NCBI GenBank assembly: GCA_947626795.1
Contig: CANQTH010000014.1
Coordinates: 1 to 45,896, forward strand
Direction of reading: 5' to 3'
DNA: 45,896 nt
From: an uncultured Lachnospiraceae bacterium
Lineage (GTDB): Bacteria > Bacillota > Clostridia > Lachnospirales > Lachnospiraceae
The notes under the pieces were generated by a model. It ran no database searches. It saw nothing but the letters and a program-made list of their open reading frames with translations, and was not told where the DNA came from. Positions 40,393-45,896 of this stretch are shown here, one piece after another (positions within the stretch are counted from its first letter, which is position 1; each line of letters starts with the position of its first letter). Made by a program: the position numbers and the translations under genes.

Positions 40393-42066
40393 ATGAGAAG
40401 TGACAATGTGAAAAAAGGGATGCAGCAGGCGCCCCACCGTTCGTTGTTCAACGCGCTGGGATTTACGCAGGAGGAGATGGATAAGCCGCTGGTGGGGATC
40501 GTAAGCTCTTACAATGAGATCGTCCCGGGGCATATGAACTTAGATAAGATCGTGAACGCCGTGAAGCTTGGCGTGGCGGAAGCGGGGGGCGTCCCCGTGG
40601 TGTTCCCGGCGATCGCGGTCTGCGACGGGATCGCTATGGGTCATACCGGGATGAAATATTCCCTGGTGACGCGCGACCTGATCGCGGATTCCACGGAATG
40701 CATGGCTTTGGCGCATCAGTTTGACGCGCTGGTCATGGTGCCGAACTGTGACAAGAATGTGCCGGGCCTTCTGATGGCGGCGGCGAGGATCAACGTTCCG
40801 ACCGTGTTTGTCTCCGGCGGGCCGATGCTGGCGGGCCATGTCAAAGGCAGGAAGACGAGCCTTTCTTCGATGTTTGAGGCTGTCGGCTCTTATGCGGCGG
40901 GGACGATGACGGAAGAGGACGTCTGCGAGTTTGAGCAGAAAGCCTGCCCGACCTGCGGCTCCTGCTCCGGCATGTATACGGCAAATTCCATGAACTGCCT
41001 GACGGAGGCCCTGGGCATGGGCCTGCAGGGGAACGGCACGATCCCGGCCGTATATTCCGACCGCCTCCGCCTGGCGAAGCACGCGGGCATGGCGGTGATG
41101 GAGATGTACCGCAAGAATATCTGCGCGCGCGACATCATCACGAAGGACGCGATTTTAAACGCCCTGACCGTAGACATGGCGCTGGGCTGCTCTACGAACA
41201 GCATGCTGCACCTTCCGGCCATCGCGCATGAGATCGGGTTTGATTTTGACATAGGCTTTGCGAATGAGATCAGCGAAAAGACGCCGAACCTCTGCCATCT
41301 GGCCCCGGCAGGCCCGACTTACATGGAGGACTTGAACGAGGCGGGCGGCGTGTACGCCGTTATGAACGAGCTGGCGGAGCTTGGGCTTCTGCATCTGGAC
41401 TGCATGACGGTGACGGGCAGGACGATCGGGGAGAATATCAAGGGCTGCGCGAACCGGAATCCGGAGGTGATCCGCCCGGTCGAGAACCCGTACAGCAAGA
41501 CGGGCGGGCTTGCCGTCTTGAAGGGCAACCTTGCGCCGGACGGTAGTGTGGTGAAGCGTTCCGCCGTTGCGCCGGAGATGATGGTGCATGAAGGCCCGGC
41601 GCGCGTGTTTGACTGCGAGGAAGACGCGATCGAGGCCATCAAGGGCGGGAAGATCGTGGCGGGGGACGTCGTGGTCATCCGTTACGAAGGGCCGAAAGGC
41701 GGCCCGGGGATGCGCGAGATGCTGAACCCGACTTCCGCGATCGCCGGGATGGGGCTTGGCTCGACCGTGGCCCTGATCACGGACGGGCGATTTTCCGGCG
41801 CGAGCCGCGGCGCGTCCATCGGCCATGTTTCCCCGGAGGCGGCGCTCGGAGGCGCGATCGCTCTGGTGGAAGAGGGGGACACGATCAAGATCAACATCCC
41901 GGAAATGAAGCTGGAGCTGGCCGTTTCGGATGAAGAGCTTGCAAAGCGGCGCGAGAATTGGAAGCCAAGGGAGCCGAAGGTGACGGAAGGCTACCTGGCG
42001 CGTTATGCGCAGATGGTGACGTCCGGGGCGACCGGGGCGGTCTTGAAGAAGGATCTGGGATGTTAA
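40393..42066 (+). CDS. ilvD: Dihydroxy-acid dehydratase
   Basis: Dehydrates dihydroxyisovalerate and dihydroxymethylvalerate, the third step of branched-chain synthesis. The 557-residue protein has the Fe-S cysteines in PNCDKNVPG and [34 protein letters not shown] is present, and [20 protein letters not shown] lies near the C-terminus. The ATG follows AAAGAGGGAAAGGAA. The last codons overlap the start of nfo. Its separation from ilvBN and ilvE leaves the pathway in three transcription units here. Confidence 0.96.
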   Translation: MRSDNVKKGMQQAPHRSLFNALGFTQEEMDKPLVGIVSSYNEIVPGHMNLDKIVNAVKLGVAEAGGVPVVFPAIAVCDGIAMGHTGMKYSLVTRDLIADSTECMALAHQFDALVMVPNCDKNVPGLLMAAARINVPTVFVSGGPMLAGHVKGRKTSLSSMFEAVGSYAAGTMTEEDVCEFEQKACPTCGSCSGMYTANSMNCLTEALGMGLQGNGTIPAVYSDRLRLAKHAGMAVMEMYRKNICARDIITKDAILNALTVDMALGCSTNSMLHLPAIAHEIGFDFDIGFANEISEKTPNLCHLAPAGPTYMEDLNEAGGVYAVMNELAELGLLHLDCMTVTGRTIGENIKGCANRNPEVIRPVENPYSKTGGLAVLKGNLAPDGSVVKRSAVAPEMMVHEGPARVFDCEEDAIEAIKGGKIVAGDVVVIRYEGPKGGPGMREMLNPTSAIAGMGLGSTVALITDGRFSGASRGASIGHVSPEAALGGAIALVEEGDTIKINIPEMKLELAVSDEELAKRRENWKPREPKVTEGYLARYAQMVTSGATGAVLKKDLGC

Positions 42067-42896
42067 GGATCGGATGCCATCTTTCTTCCGCGAAGGGTTT
42101 CCTCGCGATGGGGAAAGACGCCGTGAAGATCGGGGCGAACACGTTCCAGTTCTTCACGCGCAACCCGCGCGGCGGGAAAGCGAAAGAGCTGGACTTAAAG
42201 GACGTGGCGGCCTATCTGGAATATGCCGGGGAGAACGGCATTGCGCAGATCCTGGCCCACGCCCCGTATACGCTGAACGCCTGCGCGAAGGACGCGGGGC
42301 TTCGGACGTTCGCCTATGAGACGATGCGCGACGACCTGGATCGGCTGTCGCATTTTCCGGGCGCGATGTACAATTTCCATCCCGGGAGCCATGTCGGGCA
42401 GGGGGCGGAAGCGGGAATCGCCGCGATCGCCGACCTGCTGAACCGGATCAACGAGAAAGAGAGCGCGGTGACGATCCTGCTGGAGACGATGTCCGGGAAA
42501 GGGACGGAGATCGGAAGAAATTTTGAGGAGCTAAGGCAGATCATAGACCGGGTGGAGGACACGGGCCGCCTCGGCGTTTGCATGGACACCTGCCACGTAT
42601 TGGACGCCGGATATGATATTGTCGGACATTTAGAGGAAGTATTGGAAGAGTTCGACGCGGTGGTCGGGCAGGAGCGGCTGAAGGCCATGCACTTAAATGA
42701 CAGCATTTACGGGCTTGGAAGCCACAAGGACCGCCACGGGAAGATCGGGGAAGGCAAAGTGGGGCTGGATGCGTTCCGGGCGATCGTCAACCATCCGAAG
42801 CTGCGGCATCTCCCGTTTTTTTTAGAGACGCCGAATGATCTGGAGGGCTACGGGCGGGAGATCGCACTGCTAAAAAGCGTCCGGGAGGAGCCGTAA
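42060..42896 (+). CDS. nfo: Endonuclease IV (AP endonuclease)
   Basis: Incises DNA 5' to abasic sites for base-excision repair. The 278-residue TIM barrel has [24 protein letters not shown] and [12 protein letters not shown], then the three-metal site residues in [23 protein letters not shown] and [13 protein letters not shown], and a C-terminal [18 protein letters not shown] start at ATG 42060, which overlaps the ilvD stop by seven bases; a longer frame upstream is only ilvD in another frame. The pairing with ilvD looks accidental. Confidence 0.94.
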   Translation: MLRIGCHLSSAKGFLAMGKDAVKIGANTFQFFTRNPRGGKAKELDLKDVAAYLEYAGENGIAQILAHAPYTLNACAKDAGLRTFAYETMRDDLDRLSHFPGAMYNFHPGSHVGQGAEAGIAAIADLLNRINEKESAVTILLETMSGKGTEIGRNFEELRQIIDRVEDTGRLGVCMDTCHVLDAGYDIVGHLEEVLEEFDAVVGQERLKAMHLNDSIYGLGSHKDRHGKIGEGKVGLDAFRAIVNHPKLRHLPFFLETPNDLEGYGREIALLKSVREEP

Positions 42897-43127
42897 TGTC
42901 AAAAAAGCGTGGGGCATGGGCACAGGAAGCGCGGTGTCAGGGACTGACCAATCCCATCGGCAGGATGGGTTTTGCGAAGCTGTGCGCGGCACGGGAAGAG
43001 CGGCGCTAGGGGGCGGATTGCGAAGCTGTGCGCGAACAAAGGAAGAGCGGCCGTCTGAGAGGCTGATTCTAAAGCAGCAGGACGGGCTTTACGAACCGTG
43101 CGAGGCCGCAGGAAGGGAGGATGAGGC
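42897..43127 (+). other. Intergenic region with two similar segments
   Basis: GCGAAGCTGTGCGCG occurs at 42975 and 43020, each followed some bases later by GGAAGAGCGGC. The intervening bases differ. No supported gene is present; an open frame across it has no ribosome site or known domain. AGGAAGGGAGGATGAGGC at the end is the ribosome site of the next gene. Confidence 0.55.
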
Positions 43128-43772
43128 ATGGCAAATGACAAGTATGTGGAATATTTGAAATATGTGAAAGAATATCTTACGAAGAACCAGGGGATCGAAT
43201 CCCCCAACCCGCTGCATCCGTTCCGCTCCCGGTTCCAGCATACCATCCGCGTGCTGCACTGGTGCATCCGCTTAACGGAGGGCGTGGAAGGGATCGACCG
43301 GGAGGCGCTGTACACCGCCGCGGTGTTCCACGACATCGGCTATACGAACCGGGACAATGAGAACCACGCGAAGCGCAGCGGGGACGCGTTCCATGAATAC
43401 GCCGTTTCGCGGCAGATGGAAGAGGGATTCCGGGAAAAAGTGGAAGCGATGATCTACAACCATTCGGACAAGGAGCTGCTGCAGAAGCTCGATACCAGCA
43501 GGGAAATGGTCGCGCTTCTGGAAGCGGACCTGCTGGACGAGGAGGGGGCGATGGGCATCGTCTGGGACTGCATGGTCATGGGAAACGTCCATGCGTCAAG
43601 CTATGCCAAGGCTTACTACCACATCATGGAAAGCTCCAATAAGAAAGAGCCGAACAGGCTGGTGACGGAAAAAGGGAGGAAGTACTGGGAAGAGAAGAAG
43701 CGGCTCGTCTCCGAGTTCGCCTCCGTGCTGGAACACGACCTGATGATAGGAAGCCCTTATTTTGATATCTGA
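43128..43772 (+). CDS. HD-domain phosphohydrolase
   Basis: A 214-residue metal-dependent phosphohydrolase. H38, then VFHDIGY with H68 and D69, a further NHAKRSGDAF near residue 79 and LLEADLLDEEG near 137 give the HD set. The protein is fairly close to HDIG/HDDC-type nucleotidases or phosphodiesterases, but the substrate cannot be assigned. The ATG follows AGGAAGGGAGGATGAGGC. It ends before a bidirectional terminator. Confidence 0.85.
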   Translation: MANDKYVEYLKYVKEYLTKNQGIESPNPLHPFRSRFQHTIRVLHWCIRLTEGVEGIDREALYTAAVFHDIGYTNRDNENHAKRSGDAFHEYAVSRQMEEGFREKVEAMIYNHSDKELLQKLDTSREMVALLEADLLDEEGAMGIVWDCMVMGNVHASSYAKAYYHIMESSNKKEPNRLVTEKGRKYWEEKKRLVSEFASVLEHDLMIGSPYFDI

Positions 43773-43797
43773 AGGTGCAGGTCTTGATGATCGGCCG

Positions 43798-43832
43798 CAA
43801 AAAAAGAATCTCGCTCGCGAGATTCTTTTTTG
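43798..43832. terminator. Bidirectional terminator
   Basis: AAAAAAGAATCTCG pairs with CGAGATTCTTTTTT around a short loop. It lies between two convergent genes. Confidence 0.9.
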
Positions 43833-43863
43833 AACGTCTTATTTTACTTAACTTAGCAGGAGC

Positions 43864-45054
43864 TTAAAAGGCCGTATCGAACCGGAAGCCCCCCTGCACG
43901 TTGTAGGTTCCATTCGCCGTGTAATTGTTGGACGCGCCTGCCTGCGTGGTCATGTAATAATTTACGAGCGATACGTTCGTGGCGATGGAAGAACCGTACG
44001 ACTTGAAGAATTTCTGTACCTTCGCCATATCCGAGCCTTTGAACGCGTCTTCGTTGATTTTCATCTTCCCTTTCCCGTCCACGCTGATCCCGAACTGTTC
44101 GAGCATACTCTTGTTCTGCGCGGTCTTTGCCTTGATCTGCGCCAAGTTCGACGATACGCCGGAATTAAAGCTGAGGCCCGCGGCGTCGAGCATATTGTTG
44201 TAATTGCTCGCAAAGCTCTTCGCGGCTGCAAAGATCCGGTCGATATCATATTGCTCCTCGCCGTCCTCGCCTTTGATCTTCTCGTATAAGGAAGCGGACG
44301 TAAGATCCGCGATGTCCGTCTTTAAGGAAGCGGCCGCCCCTGTGGACGCCGTGTCGTCCTGTACTTCCTCCTCCTTTTTTGTCTCCTCTGTCGCGCCGGA
44401 AGAAGAAACGCCTGAGGATATGCTCGCAAAATTGAGGCGGGAAGCCACTGTGGAGCCATAGCTCATGATATCCTTGTTCGAGAAGAGATCCTGCACTTTG
44501 GAGATCTCAGTTGTCTTTAACTGGTTCTCGTTCAACTGCAGCGTGCCGTTCTGGTTGATTGTGATGCCGATCCCCGCTAACTTATCTGCGTTCGCCTTTG
44601 TGGCGTTCATCATGCTCGCGATATGCGACGTCTTGTTCGTCAGCGTGGACTTCTTCGCCGCATTGACGACATCGTTGTATTGCGCCACATAATCCTTTAT
44701 GGCGGAAACGACCTTGTCCGTCGCGCTCGTCCCGTCGTCCGAAGCCTTGTAAGTGTCGTCCTTCTGCAGTGTGGAAATGGAATTTTTCAAGGACGAGATC
44801 GAAGTGGTCAGGGTGGAGTTCGCCTCCTGCACTTCCTTGGAGGCCGTCGGATGCTTCCGCTCCTCCAAGATCTGGTCGAGGACGTAGCCGGACTTGCTCT
44901 TGTTCCCGGAGGACGAGGAGTTTGCGTCGTTTACATAATTATAATGCCATTTCAAAAGCTTGTAATAGCTGCCGTTCCTGATACTGGACCAATCGGACAA
45001 GAAGTTCGCGTTCCCATAATTGCTTGTTGAGAATAAGCTGGAAAAATTAGCCAT
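43864..45054 (-). CDS. FliD-like protein with two C-terminal-type repeats
   Basis: A 396-residue protein that starts MANFSSLFSTSNYGNANFLS. It is rich in Ser, Thr, Asn and Lys and has no signal peptide, as expected of a flagellar export substrate. Two regions resemble the coiled C-terminal part of the filament cap FliD: about residues 120-195 (AIKDYVAQYNDVVNAAKK, GIGITINQNGTLQLNENQL, KVQDLFS) and about 280-350 (AAKSFASNYNNMLDAAG, FGISVDGKGKMKINEDAF, KVQKFFK). It ends GGFRFDTAF. The true role is not known; a cap or filament-associated part is a guess. GAAAGGTGATG precedes the ATG. A sigma-28-like site is upstream. Confidence 0.78.
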   Translation of the reverse strand: MANFSSLFSTSNYGNANFLSDWSSIRNGSYYKLLKWHYNYVNDANSSSSGNKSKSGYVLDQILEERKHPTASKEVQEANSTLTTSISSLKNSISTLQKDDTYKASDDGTSATDKVVSAIKDYVAQYNDVVNAAKKSTLTNKTSHIASMMNATKANADKLAGIGITINQNGTLQLNENQLKTTEISKVQDLFSNKDIMSYGSTVASRLNFASISSGVSSSGATEETKKEEEVQDDTASTGAAASLKTDIADLTSASLYEKIKGEDGEEQYDIDRIFAAAKSFASNYNNMLDAAGLSFNSGVSSNLAQIKAKTAQNKSMLEQFGISVDGKGKMKINEDAFKGSDMAKVQKFFKSYGSSIATNVSLVNYYMTTQAGASNNYTANGTYNVQGGFRFDTAF

Positions 45055-45107
45055 AATATCATCACCTTTCCTAATATGAAAACATTGATACCTAAAATTC
45101 TATTCCT

Positions 45108-45144
45108 ACTATAGCATATATCGGAAAAATTTTCAAGAAATTAA
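45108..45144 (-). promoter_or_regulatory. Overlapping sigma-A and sigma-28-like promoters
   Basis: On the minus strand TTGAAA (45136-45131) and TATAGT (45113-45108) are 17 bases apart. TTAA (45144-45141), 15 bases and TCCGATAT (45125-45118) also fit a flagellar sigma site. The start codon lies 63 bases downstream of the second -10. Confidence 0.6.
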
Positions 45145-45205
45145 TCCTTGGAAAACATCTGGTGAAAACATCCGGCGGTTTCGTAAAACAAAAAGAAGTT
45201 GGCTC

Positions 45206-45234
45206 TTGAAGTCGCGGCGGAAAGATGGTATGAT
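45206..45234 (+). promoter_or_regulatory. Promoter of the Rpn-like gene
   Basis: TTGAAG at 45206-45211, 17 bases, TATGAT at 45229-45234, 23 bases before the ATG. Confidence 0.65.
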
Positions 45235-45256
45235 ACAGGCAGGAAAGGAATCGCAT

Positions 45257-45877
45257 ATGGCAAATGTATACGACGGGGCGTTCCACACGATCTTAAACGA
45301 CTGCCGGAAGCTGATCATCCCGGTGATCAACGAGATCTTCGGGGAGACTTACACGGGGGAGGAGGAGATCCAGTTCTTCCCCAATGAGCATTTCATAGAC
45401 CAGCAGGGCGGGGCGGACAAGGAGCGCATCACGGACACGAACTTCACAGTCTTCGGGGAGATGCCGAAGAAATACCATCTCGAGTGCGAGAGCAGCCTGC
45501 CGGACGGGAGGATCACGATCAGGCTTTTTGAGTACGACGCGCAGATCGCGCTGGACGAGGGGGAGGTCACGGAGGAGACGCTGACCGTGACGTTCCCGAA
45601 CACGGCGGTCCTGTACCTTCGGACGTACAACAAGACGCCGGACAAGATGAAGTATGTGATCGTCACGCCGGGCGGGATCGTGCAGTATGACGTGCCGATC
45701 ATGAAGGTTCAAGCGTATTCCCTTGATGATATTTTTGAGAAGCGTCTGCTGATGCTGATACCATTTTATATTTTCTCGCATGAGAGCCGCCTCCCGGAGT
45801 ATAATAAGGATGAGAGGAAGTATAATGTACCCTATAAGGTAGACACGGCAAGAAAAAGGGATTGCTTGAAATGTTGA
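45257..45877 (+). CDS. Rpn-type PD-(D/E)XK nuclease family protein, perhaps truncated
   Basis: Starts MANVYDGAFHTILNDCRKLI, then PVINEIFGETYTGEEEIQFF and RITDTNFTVFGEMPKKYHLE with ECESS, fitting the recombination-promoting nuclease/transposase-like families common in Lachnospiraceae. The Asp and Glu of the core are D in TDTNF and E in LECES. The 206-residue product ends soon after IFSHESRLPEYNKD, whereas relatives are usually about 300 residues; the C-terminus KVDTARKRDCLKC looks unrelated, so it may be a truncated copy. The ATG follows AGGAAAGGAATCGCAT. The window ends 19 bases later. Confidence 0.7.
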   Translation: MANVYDGAFHTILNDCRKLIIPVINEIFGETYTGEEEIQFFPNEHFIDQQGGADKERITDTNFTVFGEMPKKYHLECESSLPDGRITIRLFEYDAQIALDEGEVTEETLTVTFPNTAVLYLRTYNKTPDKMKYVIVTPGGIVQYDVPIMKVQAYSLDDIFEKRLLMLIPFYIFSHESRLPEYNKDERKYNVPYKVDTARKRDCLKC

Positions 45878-45896
45878 TTACCGCTAGGGGAAACAA

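Noticed and set aside
42916-43158. 80-codon open frame upstream of the HD gene
   Set aside because: It has no ribosome site, no domain and low-complexity composition, and overlaps the next gene's ribosome site.
1-45896. Prophage or complete insertion sequence
   Set aside because: No capsid, portal, integrase or complete transposase was seen; the only possible mobile-type protein is the Rpn-like gene at the right edge.

Overview
The window looks like the chromosome of a GC-rich, anaerobic, gut-type Lachnospiraceae (Clostridia) bacterium. The evidence is the protein families (PyrK/PyrDB with a long-form PyrF, ThiSGH plus ThiE, split transketolase, class-II UvrA, DUF6465, DUF4430 with an ECF S component), strong AGGAGG ribosome sites, sigma-A promoters, a tmRNA with tag AEDNLAIAA and a tRNA-Leu without encoded CCA. 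There is no phage, no complete insertion sequence and no CRISPR array. The species cannot be named from the sequence alone. An MCP remnant, a FliD-like protein and two sigma-28-like promoter sites suggest a flagellated lineage.

Layout. 0.4-4.3 kb: pyrimidine operon pyrC-pyrF-pyrK-pyrD, then a GT2 glycosyltransferase where pyrE often lies. 5.4-8.8 kb: thiS-thiG-thiH-thiE behind a promoter followed at once by an intrinsic terminator; a 45-bp tandem repeat sits between thiS and thiG and a 39-bp in-frame repeat inside thiE. 8.8-12.5 kb: a decayed MCP tail, tRNA-Leu(CAA), a coiled-coil repeat protein behind a sigma-28-like site, a membrane protein, tmRNA and a truncated ECF sigma factor. 12.4-14.4 kb (minus): MATE transporter with a possible attenuator leader, and a small membrane protein. 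14.6-18.9 kb: thyA-folA-ilvB-ilvN-nicotinamidase. 18.9-19.5 kb: RelB/YoeB-type toxin-antitoxin pair. 19.6-22.6 kb: flavin reductase (minus), ilvE, and a DUF4430 lipoprotein with an ECF S component.

22.8-29.5 kb: pentose operon araA, FSA-type transaldolase, split transketolase, FGGY pentulokinase and araD, converting arabinose to xylulose-5-P and feeding the non-oxidative pentose phosphate pathway; a 41/39-bp alternating tandem repeat lies before araD. 29.6-31 kb (minus): purine permease. 31.3-32.2 kb: an HPr-like protein with Tyr at position 15 but Ser46 kept, and a DUF6465 protein. 32.2-36.5 kb: BceRS-like two-component system followed by a class-II UvrA. 36.7-43.8 kb: mscL, a DUF2156 protein, two CobW-family GTPases (one with a huge His-rich loop, one with a DUF1980-like C-terminus), ilvD, endonuclease IV and an HD protein. 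43.9-45.9 kb: FliD-like protein (minus) and a short Rpn/PD-(D/E)XK-type protein.

A mosaic family of hairpin-forming intergenic repeats recurs at eight or more places, and several unrelated tandem repeats of 39-45 bp are inserted in otherwise conserved operons. These two repeat classes are the most striking structure not explained by genes. The best candidate new biology is the TCS-UvrA2 module, the Tyr15 HPr-like protein, the sigma-28-linked FliD-like and coiled-coil proteins, and the possible attenuator leaders of thiS and the MATE gene.
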